In this document: positions 11,158 to 25,300 of the stretch, one piece after another
How the letters are laid out: every line of letters starts with the position of its first letter
Position numbering within the stretch: position 1 is the stretch's first letter
Assembly: GCF_933775445.1 (NCBI RefSeq)
Contig: NC_065876.1
Location: 19,406,001-19,470,000 of the forward strand
Origin: Argentina anserina
Lineage: Eukaryota > Streptophyta > Magnoliopsida > Rosales > Rosaceae
Reading direction: 5' to 3'
Length of the DNA stretch: 64,000 bases
Notes under the pieces: model-generated
What the model saw: the letters and a program-made list of their open reading frames with translations, nothing else
Told to the model about the DNA's origin: nothing
The model's database searches: none
Made by a program: the position numbers and the translations under genes

Positions 11158-13420
11158 GCATGCCTAGGTTGCATGGTGCACATAATTTTGCCTTGGTAAA
11201 AACCTTGTCAAGCAAAATAAAAACCTCTTGGGTGAAAAACAAAAGTTTGATCAAAGGCGAAAAAGAGCACAACACACCACCTACATTTGATAGTATCATG
11301 TGAGGTAGACTCTCCCTGAAGTCTACGAAACAACTCTCCATGATTAGTGTCATAATCATGGAGTATAAAGAACAACGTATACAACGTTCATTACATGTTT
11401 CTCAAAAGTAGTCTTAGGCTAATGATTAATCATTAATCTAGCCATACATCCTTAGATCATACATGTTATACTTGGCGAAACTTAGATTTTAAGAAACAAG
11501 ATTGCATAACAACTCAAAACAAGAGTTTGCAATGAAATCAGATTTTTTGGTAGAATGACTTTTACTCACTTAAACGGCCATAACTTCTTCATCACAATAG
11601 GTATGAGTGAACTGTAAAATGTTCTGGAAAAAAACCGTGGATTTCCAATGACATAACGTTCACAACCTAATTCGACTGGATTAGTTCATAGTACTCTATC
11701 GAAGTTGACTGACTTGCAAATTTCCGGACAGAATTGTCCTATTTCTTTAAAATGGCCATAACTCACTCAATACGATAGCTATGAACAAATGGTTTATGTC
11801 CCTGAAAAGTAGACACATAGACATTTCCAACGGTACCAAATTCACCATATTTCATCGAGTGAGCTGTCCAATAGGTCTCATTGAAGTTGACACACGAAAC
11901 TAGACATATTCTAATTTGTCACATTCAATGTGTCTTTCACAAAGGAATGGGGGAATAGACCAATGAACGACTGATTTTAGTCTGAGATGGAACCATATGC
12001 ATCCTTTACGCTGCCAGTGTCGACTGCTACACCAAGGCGTACATTGATGTTGCTTAAGTTGTTGTCGGCGTTGGTGTGGATATGATTTGTGTTGGTTCAG
12101 TAAGTGTAGAACTAAACCCATGTCAAAAGAACAATTCAAGTCTAATGACGATGCATAGACGCATAGTTAATCACATCATGATGAAAGCAACAGTGTCCCA
12201 ACAACACTTACATATATGAATCTGTAGCTCATTGAATCTCTTCATCATCTATACTTAGACGGAATATAGAGTCCAAAATTGACTTTCATATGAACACATA
12301 TGGGTATGAGTTCTTGCAACCGATTGTACTACGTTCTCTCGAACATCACAATCTGATTACATAAGCTCTCCGTGGTCTAGAGGAATTTAAGGTCCCCCGG
12401 GCACTTTCATATCTACGTCAAGATCCCTTTACATATATATTATGACCACTGTCATATGCTGCAAATCATTTTTCATGGACACTACTACTAATCAAGTAGC
12501 GGAAATCAATTATGTCCATTATGAGAGAATATAACTCATGGTAGTCATTACTAGGATAATGAGACAATATTTGCGCCATAAGTTCTGCAAATATCGCATG
12601 ATTTCATCTTTCTCAGTACACTTATGAACAATCACTAACATAACAAGTCTAGATCAGCCTGTATTTATTCTTTCCACTTCGGTCAAGTTGCTCATTGTTG
12701 ATAATTTACAACGGAATAAGAGCATAAGCGAATACATCATCAATCATGAGAGATCAATCAATTAAACACACGCGCGCGCTTATATGATCAATTGAGAGAT
12801 TCCTTTTATTCTCTGATAGCAACGAAATGAGTTTATAGCGTCCCACATAAACTTAGTTGATAGACATGTTAAGAGAATATCTCTTCATGATGTGTGAAAT
12901 ATTTGTGCCTTCACACATCGCTTCTTTTTGTTTTTTTTAATCTAGAGAATAATGGTATCCCCCTCTTCCAGATAGTAGCCAAGACCGCGGTTATGACCCT
13001 TACTAGTCAATCTTTGCGTTTGCCGCCCTTGTTTTGTGGTCCAATACCACAGACGTCGACAACTCCACAGCATATGATGATGCCATCGCCGGCTTCTTTC
13101 CCTTTGTCAGAGATGGTACCAACGATGTTAGGACCAGGTCATATGAAATTCTCCCATATTCTTAAGGTTCCAATCTTACCGGCACATCACAGTATTTATG
13201 TGCGATCTCGTCACTTTCGCAATATCGGTAAAGTCATTGAACATCGAATTTTGACTTTTTGGAGGTTAAGAATGCGTTGCACTTATTACTTACTTAGAGC
13301 AGTGTGAGATCTTAATGAGACATAATGCCACACCACGTCAATTCCTAGCGTTAAAACTGGAATGGGAGCATTCCATATCTCCCCCCTAACGACGAGAAAT
13401 ATGTCTCATCAAAGTGACCG
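11158..13420. other. Non-coding interior of the copia-like element, left part
   Basis: No gag, protease, integrase or reverse transcriptase motif was recognised in any frame. The plus-strand frame at 12894-13307 shows no family signature. The DNA is ordinary AT-rich sequence with a (CG)n-like run near 12770. Confidence 0.5.
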
Positions 13421-13425
13421 TCTGT

Positions 13426-15149
13426 TGATCGGCTCGATTACTCGACATCAATATTAACCATGTAAGCATCGTTAGTAGTATAAAGTAAGAGGGTATCGTT
13501 CACAAACCGGGGATCCAACCAGGGACTAAATCAAAATCAAATAACAACAAATTCACCAAAGGAATAAAGGGAGTTGATAGTTTCGAATTATAAGAGCAGA
13601 AATAAAACCTAAACTACCATATACATGTGATCAATCAACCAACACACAAGCCATCACCAAAATAAGTAATATAAAGCCAACGATAAACAAGTTCTAATCT
13701 CCTTAAGGTTCATGCCGAGATATCTCACAAGCAACTATGGTTGGATCATGCAATTAGGGTCCTCAACGGTTATCCTAAACACATAGACACTAAACTCATT
13801 CAACTATTGCCCAACGCCCTTCATTGAAATCTAACATACTTATCATATCATGCAACTCCAAAGCCACACATATTGAATCCATTAAGCATGTCACCTACTT
13901 AACAAATCAATTATGCAATTCCGAAGCCACATAGAAAAGATGAACATGTTCATAGCACGTCATAAATCAAATATATCATACTATACTCAACGCAAACACA
14001 ATCATCTCGAAATCAATCATGAAAAGCACGGCATAAAACCAAAAATTATAGAAACAAAACCTAAATTCATCATCTTTATATAACTTGAAATTATACAGCA
14101 ACTTCATAGACAAAGTTGAAATAGATTAACAAAAACCAAATATTGTAATAATCCAAATACAAGAAACCTAAAAACCGAATTGAAAATAGAAGAACATGGT
14201 TACACTTTATGCAATCTCAACGCATTCACAAAGGAAGGCCAAGACTTCTAAGGGAATAGAGCTCCTTCACTCAACGCAATCGGAGAAAGGGATGATGAAA
14301 GGTGGAATTCGGATTTAGGGTTCTTGGTGGTGAGTATGTGTTTGGGCAGAGCTTTAGCTATACTTGGTTCAATGATTTATGATGATTCTGATGTAGATTC
14401 GTGCCTCTATATATAGGAGAAACAAGACCACATTTTCCCTCACAACTCTTAGATCAAAAGCAAATCAATGGCTGAAATAATTCTGTCAAGCCCACTAGAT
14501 CGCCGAGTAAAGATTCGGTCATAACTTCCTCTAGGAAACAGATATTGATGTGATTTAAAATCGTACAGAAACTAGACTCATATAGCTTTCTATCCATATA
14601 TGACACGTCTTCTAATTTGTTCTGAGCTGTCCAAGAGAGCCCATCGAAGTTGGACTATGAATCCAGCTAGATTTCTTATTTTTGCATGGATTGGGCTTCC
14701 AAGTGCATATCTTCTCTTCCTTAATAATTCTGATTTATATGCACGACAATCTCTTTAATAACACCTTGAGAATTCATCTCCAACTTGGATTTGAAATCCA
14801 ACTCTGAATGGGAATCTATTAAGTCGTACGTCCTCTCCTTATCCTACTAGGATCTGATATTCAGTCTCTCATTTTTCCTTACGTAACTAGGATTGCTTTC
14901 CTAATAAGAATAAGTAAGTTAGAATCAAAGAAATAGGAAATGATGAATCATACTCAAATAAGGAATCATATCTCAACAAAGATTCTTAACACTTAGCACG
15001 ATTTCATCATCAAATCACTCATAGTCGAAATAAGCATTGCCTAGACCTTTATTCTAACAAAATGAACTAAAACACACTAAATAAGAAGTAACAAAGAGTA
15101 AGAATATAACATAAATACATTAAGAACGTCACACTTTGTGCTCCTAGCA
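13426..15149 (-). repeat. Athila-like solo LTR (1.72 kb), minus orientation
   Basis: The plus strand begins TGATCGGCTCGATTACTCG and ends TTGTGCTCCTAGCA. The flanks TCTGT (13421-13425) and TCTGC (15150-15154) match at 4 of 5 bases. It is a diverged and shorter relative of the LTRs at 37205 and 47471, with the same start (GTAAGCATCGTTAGTAGTAT) and end (TAAGAACGTCACACTTTGTG) words. It interrupts the interior of the copia-like element, so it is younger than that element. Confidence 0.87.
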
Positions 15150-15154
15150 TCTGC

Positions 15155-18100
15155 TAATATCACAAGATAAAAATCCATGGTTGTAGATTGGAAATAGCGA
15201 ACAAGTGTTGGTGATTCATAACAAACCAAAATACTTAATCGTCTCATGTAGACCAATTTGAGAGACTAAAATAGAGGCACATAAGTAACTTGACCAAGTA
15301 TGCGTTTAGTGAAAAAAAGCAATGGATTGTATCCAGAAACTATCTGGTACGCACTAAACGCTTGATTAGTTATGGGTCTGAAATGAATAAGTGTTGTTGC
15401 ATGCAACATCATTACATATCCCCATGCAAAGATCGACAGGTTAGTATCCATAACCAAGGCCGAGCCTCTATGACAAGTCCCAAACTGGGATTATGACTAA
15501 TGTGGTGGATTTATAATAAGCAAATAGCAGACAGTTCTTTTAAAATAACTAAACATTCTTCCTTGTTTTATTTTAATTTAAAATGAGTAGAGAAAGAAGT
15601 TAGAACTTGATAAGGAAATAGAGTAAGAAAATTTCAAACTAAAATATTGAAATGTGGCCACAATATCAGTTCATGTACATGACTTTTACAAATTTCCAAT
15701 GAAACTAAGATAAGGAGTGTATATTCATTCAAAATAAAGAACTTGTTTTTAAAACAACTCCACCACAATTCAGTACCAACTCTCCAGGTTTATACCTCTA
15801 CTAGATATACAACATTTACACAGCAAAATAGAAGTACATCTCCTGGAATAGTAGTCTATCTACATCAGCACAAAATAGTGGCCAAAGGAAACACAATCAA
15901 GCTTGCACTTCATACAAGGTAAGACTTCATATACTAGCACCTTAAGATAATTCAGGAAAACTGGAACCACTCCCACTATTTCTACCTGAAATCACAAATA
16001 AAATAGGGAATGAGCTTTACACGCTCAGTATGTACGATAAAACAATCGTCATAACAATGATTCTAGATTAGTACACATTTAGAACGAATGAAGTGAATAG
16101 AAGTAAAAGGATAGTTGAAGAACTATGACCAGATAAACAAGGACAAAAAGACATAGTGATCTGTTTTGAAAATTGCTGTTGGTAAGGACTGAACAATTGG
16201 TACGAGACAACAATTGAGACTTAGTATAGAAATGAGTGAATACAATCAAAAATCAACCAAACATAATGAAATTCTGATAATCATGGTAAATCTCATCGTA
16301 AAGACAAGGTAAAATAACAAAAGCCTCAATTCAGTAAAAACAAATTCTTAACAAGCCGGTTAGAGCCCACCACCCAGCTAAACCACTGAGTAACCTCCGC
16401 AAGCAGATCCTGATTAGGTTTGGGTAAATACCCTATAGAGTTACAATCACTCCTTAACAATTCTCCGGGCCTAACCAATTAAAAAGGACATTTACATCCA
16501 AAGACATGCTTTCACAGGAGTTATTTACTCCCTTAAAGCGAACTAAAACATAACTTGAACCCCGTTCAAGCATAGAATGGGAACCTGTCCAGAAAAATAG
16601 TTTTTACGAAGCAATGAAATCAGTGCTAGATCCAGTGACTTGGAAATTCAAAGTTGCATTTTTACAAGAAAGTACAAGCTGACTTTTTGGCAAAAGACAT
16701 GAGTAATTAATCAGAGAATAGATAATTGCAATGGAGTCCAGAGACTGAAATTTAATCATAGGGATATGGCAAAAGATGAAGACCGATTGGATTTAATAAT
16801 GTAACTCAAAACTTGCTGCGGTAAAAGCTTGTCATTACAGAAACGAAATATGTGGATAGAAAGGTGTATATATATACACATATCTATATATAGCTCACAG
16901 TAGTCCCATTGAAGTCTTTTAAACTTTGTATAACACAACCAATATTAACTATGATGATTCACGTACTAATTTGGATAAGAGAAGGCAAAAAGAGTTTCAT
17001 GACAAAGGGAAACGTAAATGACTCAAGGAGCTGAGTTTCAATTAAAACTATACATGTATAACCTGGGATACTGCTCATAATCGGACTCAAATCACTATCA
17101 AAGCCAAGAACTCAATTAACTAATTTGAAACATCAATCTGTAATGACAGCTTACCCAATAACCAACCAAATTTCCAGGTTTGCTAAATCAAAATCAATAT
17201 CCAAAGGTAGCATCATAAACCTACAACCAATTCAATCGAGTTCAATCGTACAAGATGAAAGGAGGAATCATCACAGTCATACACACATAACGCATGCTAA
17301 AATAGAATCAAAGTTATGAGGAGAGATTATTTTCCCTACCTCCAATCAAGTTCTTCAACAGAAAATAAGCAACCCAAAGGCAATCTACTCGAAGCACCAA
17401 ATCTACTCGCAGCTCCTAATCTCCTCAAGCACCCAAATTTATTCAAACAACCAGCCACAGAGAATGATTGAAATTGAACAAGGGATTTGGGCAATGAATT
17501 CAGTGGTCTCTGTGGATATTTTTCCTTGAGTGATATCTATTCAGTCAGTTTCTTTTCTAGGTGCAAGAAGGTAAGAAGAAAGGAAGCAGCAATTCCACCG
17601 AGAAGAATAAAAGGGTGTCTGCCTCTTTTTTTTAGTTAAGTGATAGAGATGGACAAATGAATAACACGTGTATAACCCAAAATTTTGGCTGGATGCTTGT
17701 AAGTCTACCAAGACATGCTTATAAGTCTTTAGCTTAAACACAAATTTTCCTTCACAACTTCAACAACTAATAAATAAAACGAAATAAGTCAAATAAGAAA
17801 TTATACTAATCCTAATCAAGCAATAAAACACGTAAATAAACAAACCAAACAGTGATACTTCCTAATGCGAGTCATGTCTGTCACACTCTACTATCGTACT
17901 GTGAAAGAATATGAGGAACAATATGTTCAATGACAATCCCAGTAGACATACAAAATAAAATTATCAAAAGTCTTAGAGGTGAACTCTCCAACGGTATCCA
18001 ATCAAAAAGATTTGAGAGGATGGAAAGGGTGGTGAGCCCTTAGTATGATGATCAAAGCTAAAACCTTAGCAAATACAACATTCATTGTGGATAACAAAGT

Positions 18101-21100
18101 GACGTGTGACCAACGTGTCGATGCTCTTAACCTATAGCATAAAAATACTGAAAAATGTCTGCATTCGGTTGGATAAGGTCCACTAATGTCACCTTAAATA
18201 CTTTGTAAGAATGAAATATGCTCAATTGGAGTCTTCATAGGAGAAGATGGACAATGAGAGTCATCAATTGAGTATGTTTTGAGAGATAAACGATGGGCAT
18301 GGAGAACTAGCTAAGATTGTTGAACAGGAGGCGTCACAATCCCCTATGAACGGGTGGACGGCACCACGAACGGCATAAAATCCTAACATTGCCGTGAGGA
18401 GGCCTCACGGTCTCTTCATAGATTTGCATGGAAAAAATTGTCCAAACGCTTCGTGAATATGAAACAGATGATCATGTGAATTTCAAAAAACTCTAATCAT
18501 CATATCACGTTCAAAATGACCAAAAATGATCATGTCAAAACCGATAAGGCAGCAAAAATGAACCCATGATTCAAAGAATCTTGAATACATAAAGCTACTG
18601 TTGCAGGCAAGCAAAGCTATGTTTGCAGGCTAACAAAGCTACTGCCGAAGCTTGAAAAAGCCACTGTCCACGAAATATGACAGATTTATTCCTCTTCATT
18701 CTTAACACAAGTATCAAGATGAAAATTTATCATTGGCATGTATGACCTTTAAAACTTAGCAATGCACGAAGATATAAAACACAATCTCCGCACGAGATCC
18801 GTAAAACAACTACCTACGACGTAGGACAATGTGGGTGGTTACGCAATTAGCAAGACATTTGACATTACCAAGAGACTTCACCATAATTAAATTAAGAGAG
18901 TCAACGTCAGAACGTTTTCAGACAATACGCCGTAGGATATTGCAATAACAAGAATCGAAACAAAAGCACAATCCCATCTGTGTATCACATGGTAACAAGA
19001 CTACATTCTTCAACTTAAGAGTTGGAAAAACATGATATTTGAGTAGCTGAATACCAAACAATTAGGGTGATAAAAACCATCCCATTGGTGTGGGTGGTCA
19101 CCAATAATAAAATTGTTTAAGATATGAAACGACTTGGAGAAAACCAGAAAAAAGGATCGGAAAACCATATCTAAATAACTCAAAACTGAATGAAACTTTT
19201 GTGAGAAAACGCTTCAACAAAGAATGTTTGAAATATGCTGGTAAAACAATGAGAAAATGACAAAGAATTACCGAAAACTCGATGGAAAACCGGTGGCACC
19301 GCTGACCTGAAAATCTACCGCCGGCGGCCGGAAACTGGCCGGTTAGGAGGCCGGACTTCATATCTAGTAGGAATCGCTGGTAGGAACCGGGAAGTGGTGT
19401 CGAAAACGCCGGAAACAAGCCGGAAGGTGGCCAAAATGGCCGGAAACGTCCCGGAAACGCCAGATATCATAACGATGTCAAATTTTACATTCCGAGGTTT
19501 GTTTTACAAATGTTAAATGCCAAATTCACAATATAGTACTATTGGGGTCCTATGTAACCTAAAAGCGGCCAATTTAAGAACCACATGTTAACAAAGAAAA
19601 TTCTCACGAGATCATCTTATAAAAAAGGAATACGAGAAATTTTATTGAATATGTCAATGTTTAATACAACACAAACAAACTTCTAATTCCAATAGATGAC
19701 TTAGGCTAAAGTCGACTAATAAACATGACAATACCAACGTCATAGTTGAAAAATATTAAGAAGAAAACATAGTCAAAATAGATTGACTAATCTAAAGTCG
19801 GTAGCAACAAAATCTTACATATTGGATCGGGCGGAGTCTTAGCCTGAGGCTAAAAAAATTTGCTTGAGAATGGAAGAATGTTACATTTCCATCTCCAAAG
19901 TTCCCTCAATATAAATAGAAACATGAGCCAAAATGGATGGTGTTTCTTGGATGTGCAACATGCATCAAGGTCAACTCTGGTAAAACAACGTCATATATGT
20001 TTATTGAATCACTTTAAGTGTGTCCCATAGAATTTTGCTATTTTTGGGATCTTTTGTTAGCAAATAATGTTGTTTTAGAGTAATGAATTTCAACTCAAAT
20101 AATTGAGTATGTAGACCTTGGGATTATTGTCCATAGACATGAGTTTAAGGAAAATAAAGAATTCAAATAACAGTCGCGATGACGACGTATCCACAAGAAA
20201 CGAGGGTGGTATAGGTTTCGAATAATCGAAACTATTCAAGTATGGAACCAGAATTAGAAGGGTTGTGATGTATATGGTCACAAAATAATCGATGCATATC
20301 GGCGATTCTCATGATCGCACCCAAAACAACGGTGCACTCAAGCGACCACACGAAATCGATTTCTTCCCTTTAAATAATAATGTGATTCCCCTAGGACCGT
20401 CGCATGAAAAACATCGACCAAGAGGGGAATCATATCCCTCTTTGGTCTCATCTGCGTTATAAGAAAGGCCGGAAAATAGACATGAAGAAGGCTAATAGCG
20501 CCCGATAATTTATATATATGTTCAAAGGCAGCAACTTTAAGAAAAACATACTTGTTGGTTTGCCAAATAGACTGCATATAATTAAATTGTTATACAAATC
20601 GATCGTCATGCAAGAAAACTGCTTGATGAATTCCTTTTCGATCGTCGTACGAATGACATAAATTTCTCTTGAGGAACATCCATCTCTTAGAGAAACTAAA
20701 CGTGCAATAAAACAATTAAAGAATTAAATAGGGAAAAAAAGAAATTAAATGTAGCCAATAAAGCTATTGGGCTCGGTAGGCCTAAGGCCCAAAGGCTGAC
20801 CCAGCTGGGTCTGGAGATCGAACTGGGTAGGAACAGATCCGGGTTGAGCCACATCATGTCGTGGCGTCATCAACGCAACCTCGTGCGGCCGAGTAAGTGG
20901 CGGTGCAAGGCCGGCCAAGAGCTTATGGGCGTCGGCGCTAGGTTGGAGAAACTTCGGAGTTCAAGCCATCGGTTTCTTGGAGCAAGTCGTCGAGGCGGCT
21001 CGACGAGCGAGTCCTAGGTTGAGGAGGTAACAAGAAAACCAAGTTCTGGGCACTAGCATCCGAGCTGGGATGACGACGGAATCATGAGGAGACTCGGCAA

Positions 21101-21368
21101 AAACAGGAACATCGTCATTAGGAGGTCACCAGTGCGGGGTCGATCGACGCAAGTCGATGGAGAAGATGGGGTGCCCAGAAAAATTTTATGGGTGCCCATA
21201 ACATATCTGACTTCTTGTTTTTTCTTTGTTCTTTTCCGACAACAAATTGTCGGAGCAGCAAAATCTTCGGCGATGCAAGGAAAAGAGGTCGCCGGTAACC
21301 AAGGACTTTAGGGCTAGGGTTTTAATTTTTTTTTCTAGTGGTAGCCTCATCGCTCAGACACTTTATAA
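15155..21368. other. Non-coding interior of the copia-like element, right part
   Basis: About 6.2 kb without a recognisable protein family. The part near 17280-17540 looks like a plant gene leader in composition, and 18840-21300 has GC-rich blocks such as repeated CCGG words at 19310-19460. The minus-strand frames at 19098-19418 and 20338-20577 lack domain motifs. Captured host DNA is possible but cannot be identified by eye. Confidence 0.4.
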
Positions 21369-21385
21369 CGTAGTGCATGATAACC
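21369..21385 (-). other. Candidate primer-binding site of the copia-like element
   Basis: Directly after the 5' LTR (minus strand) the sequence reads GGTTATCATGCACTACG. It resembles the TGGTATCAGAGC primer sites for initiator Met tRNA used by many plant copia elements, but the match is partial. Confidence 0.4.
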
Positions 21386-21597
21386 TGTTGCGGGATAATG
21401 AAACGAGAATAATAACAACGTAATGAACATAATCGAACTCGTTATTAATTGATAATTTAACCTATATATAGGCATTACATACGGAGTATCTTGATGAATC
21501 AGAGATTCATATCTATTACATTAAAGCATAATCTACTTTAATAAGAAAATCTAAATATAAACAGACACAATGGTAGAATAATAATTTTCCCAGAACA
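21386..21597 (-). repeat. 5' LTR of the copia-like element
   Basis: The plus strand starts TGTTGCGGGATAATGAAACG and ends TTTTCCCAGAACA. It differs from the 3' LTR by scattered substitutions and small gaps, so the insertion is not recent. Confidence 0.87.
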
Positions 21598-21602
21598 GAC
21601 AT

Positions 21603-22307
21603 AGAGTTTTAATGTATCTTTTGGACATATTCCTATGGTTGTATTACTTTAGGTGATTCTTAATTTTCTTAGCTTTACCTTTCATGGATGGCTTTTCACG
21701 TAGCTAGGGTCTCATGGTGAATGCAATCTACTATTCTTACATTAATGGATGTGACACTGCTTCCAATGGCTTTAAAAAAAATAAAAAAATAATGTTGCAT
21801 ATAGAAGCTAACCATCTGAATCCCAAGATAAGACCAGAAGCATATGCCTCTAAAACTAAACCAAGACCCAAATGGGTTCGAAAACCGCTTACCCAATTCT
21901 CATCAGAATCTCTGAAGACTCGACCAGCATCAATACAATCATTAGCAACACATCTATTTGGTCTGTTTATTACGGAGACGGAGTAATATTCTATCTTCCT
22001 ATTTATAACCTTGGCATATTCAATAGGATTGAGAGAAAGAAAAAGGAAAATATTTTCTCCAGGGTCAAGATTACTATATATAACCTGAGGTTGACTTGAG
22101 GTCAAGTAGGCCCCGGAATGTCACTAAGCTCCGGGAGACTGCCATGAATTTAGGTTAACCGAAGTCATTATGAATTTATAATCACAAGTTTGGTTTTGTT
22201 TCACCAAGATTGCTATCATTTGAATTAAAAAAGTTGTTGAAACTCTGAGAAAGGATTCTACACTAATTTATACATAGCCATACACAGAAAAGTAGTCTCT
22301 CACTCAG
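21603..22307. other. Intergenic sequence downstream of ABCI10
   Basis: Probable 3' UTR of ABCI10 next to 22307, then AT-rich sequence. The minus-strand frame at 21737-22105 (122 codons) starts MTSSQPQVIYSNLD and contains no motif I recognise; it overlaps other frames and I do not call it a gene. Confidence 0.4.
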
Positions 22308-25300
22308 TTAAGAATTGATTTCGTTGATATAAGCTGATTGCCTAGTTTTAATAAAATCCATAATGCTTGCGGCATCACCATGCATCACAACTTTCCCACT
22401 CTCCATATAAACAGCACCATCTGCATATTCGAGTTCTTCCAGGCGATGAGTGACCCATAATGCTGTAACATCCCCGGAACTGTCCAAGGAATTCCTCACA
22501 GCTTTGATCACCCCAACCTTGTTATAAAAGCTCAAATTTGGTAACAATTTTAGAGCAAAAACCATAGAGAAAATCTACGGTCCAAGGACATCCACACGAT
22601 GCGGATTCGGCGCTTCTGGCCACCAACGGCGCCAACCAGCACAGCCGCACTCCCCTCCCTCCTCCTGGCGTTTCTGTCTGTGCCGGCCGGAATCTCAAAA
22701 TTTCAAGTTTTTGGCCACTGTGCGGAGATTTCGAGATTTCGGCCGCCGTAGGCTGATTCTACAGCTCCGGCTGGCACAGACATGAGCGTCGGGAGGAAGG
22801 GAGTGCAGCTGTGCTGGTCGGCGCCGTCGTTGCACGTCGCCGGTGGCCGGAATTGCCGAATCTGCACCGTACGGACAGTGTGGACTTCAGTACCTGAGAA
22901 TTTCCATATATATATATATATATAGTCTCTATCCAGAGTGAAGCTCCAATTTTGACACACTTTTTCGTCAAATTTTTTCACTATAAGCGATTCAATATTT
23001 AGGTATGCTATTCAAGATCATCTTTACAAAGTTTCATCCAATTTGACAATGGTTTGAGCTTTCAAAATTGATATTTACACGAACGGTTCATGTTGAACAG
23101 TTTCAATTCATTAATTGATTTAATCTAATTTCAATACCTTAACGATGTCCGAATTAGATGAAATTTTGTAGAGATGATCTTGAATAGCATACCTAAATAT
23201 TGAATCGCTTATGGTGAAAAAATTTGACCGAAAAGTGTGTCAAAATTGGAAGTTCACTCTGAAATTTCAGAGTGAAGCTTCACTCTGGATAAGAACTAAT
23301 ATGACTATATATATATATATATATATATAATGAGATGACTGCTAAAATGACATGATTATGTTGCAATTGTTTCACATAAGACAATATGATAAAATTGTAA
23401 TTTTCATTTTATGCCAATCGTAAATGATAAAAAGAAACTACCTGATCACTTTCATCCAAAAATGTTGTCAGCTCATCCAGTAACAGAACTTTGCATGCTT
23501 CAGCTAAAGCACCGGCAATGGCAACCCTTTGCTTCTGGCCACCACTGAGAGTCTGAACTGATCTCTACAAAAATGCGCAAAAGGAAAATCTGTAAAGTTT
23601 CTTGCACATATTGGTTGTGTATATCGAGTTATTTTGGAGTCATAATAGTTGTTCCTAATTTACCTGCAAGTACTGCAACATGCCAACAGCAGTTGCAGCT
23701 TTGGACACTCTTGATTTTACTTCATCACGCGTCAAGTTGAACTTACCAAGACCAAATGCCACATCTGCTTCAACAGTAGGCATCACTACCTGTTACATGA
23801 AAGAGAGAATAATATAAACTTGAACAAGAGTTACTCCAGTAGCTCCATCATAGTGACAGAGACAGAGACAGGAACATTAGTTTAGGTATTTAATTTTACG
23901 TTTGAACCATGAAAATGTTATGAATCCACCAAGTAAACCATTTCTTTGATAAAACAATGATGTATAAACCTATCATATTCTATGCATCTATACAAGTTCC
24001 TGTTTCTTTTAAAAGGCAAGAGAGAACTTTTATTATAAAGAATTGAATTCATCTAATGAACATTCTCTGGGTCTTCATGAAATCGGGACAAAGCTAATTC
24101 CATCTAAGCAGCTCACCCATACATGAACCTCCAGCAGCTTATAATCTTCATAATAAGATAGGTCCCAAGACTACAGGGTAAGACTACAACTGAACCGCAT
24201 CTAATGCTCCATCCCTCCCTATCCACCAAACCTTCAAATACCCTTCGTTTTCTCCATCCAGACCATGCAAAGTACCTGTGAAAACCATGCATCCCCTACC
24301 CAGAATGCATTGACCAGGTCCTTTCTAATAAATATCCGTATGCTTTACAAGAAGAAACCAAGCACTCCCACCCTCTGAAATAAAAGGATTTTGAAAATTT
24401 GAAATGGTTGGGAAAACAATTAAGTCTATTTTATCTGGCTTAATATCCACTCCGAAACGTATGACATTTCAAAGATGCTTTTCTGTACAACTTTCAGTCA
24501 CTCATTGTCCAGATGAATGTTAGCACTGTACAAACCCATAAGTTTTATGCCCTCTTCTCTGAGAATGTCACAAATTCATTCAAGATACCATGAACCAAGC
24601 AGGACCAGTATCTCATAGATCTGAACAAATTGCTGAGACAAATAATAACTGCCACTAAAATAACAGTCTAGAGAACGCATTGCCATAAACCATGAAGCCT
24701 CAAGCCTTCTTGCATCTTCCCAAGAAGAAACCAAACACACATTTCCAAAATATATGGAAGTGCATAGAGCTCCTCCGCCTCTTGCTTGTTGAGGTTCCTT
24801 CCAAAACCAAATCGTCCTAATATGGTATAGGGAAGCACTCACAAACCTAGAGGTATCATGTATATGCGTTGTGTTTATAGATAGCAAACAGAAGCAACAA
24901 AACAGGACCACCGACAACCTCTAGCAAGTATATTTTTTGGAAGCTAATGTATGACTGGATTAACATATATGGATATACCTATTGCGCGTAATCTTTTATA
25001 CTTGCATGTAGGCTAGTAATGACAATATAACTAGACAGATGTCAAAAGGGAATATTCCCTTCAAACTTCTAGAAGCAAAAAGCTAGAGGCATGACAAACA
25101 GCCTCTGATACACAAAACCAATTACCGGGAGAACAGGGCATACATGTCAAGGCAACAGGGTGAATGAGTTCACTAATGTGTACATTCATTAGGTCAGTGG
25201 TCACCGAATCTCAAGTCGCTTCCTATAAAAAGGGGCACACCCCCATGAGTTACGTCATTATCTCTTTCTTGTGACAAAAATCAGCCAAAATCATTCATTA

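Larger units (their letters stand above)
10927..21597 (-). mobile_element. Large non-autonomous copia-like LTR retrotransposon (10.7 kb)
   Basis: Two LTRs of 217 and 212 bp (10927-11143 and 21386-21597) bound an interior with no recognisable gag or pol. The flanks GATAT (10922-10926) and GACAT (21598-21602) match at 4 of 5 bases. On the minus strand the interior ends in a purine tract GACACAAGGGGGAG directly before the 3' LTR, and begins GGTTATCATGCACTACG, a plausible initiator-Met primer site, after the 5' LTR. These set the orientation as minus. An Athila-like solo LTR (13426-15149) is nested inside. Subtracting it, about 8.5 kb of interior is non-coding, so the element would need proteins from a relative. 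Confidence 0.82.

Noticed and set aside
12894..13307. Open frame of 137 codons in the copia-like element
   Set aside because: No family motif and odd composition; it is most likely a chance frame in non-coding interior.
21737..22105. A 122-codon gene downstream of ABCI10
   Set aside because: No motif, overlaps other frames on both strands, and no splice or promoter context.
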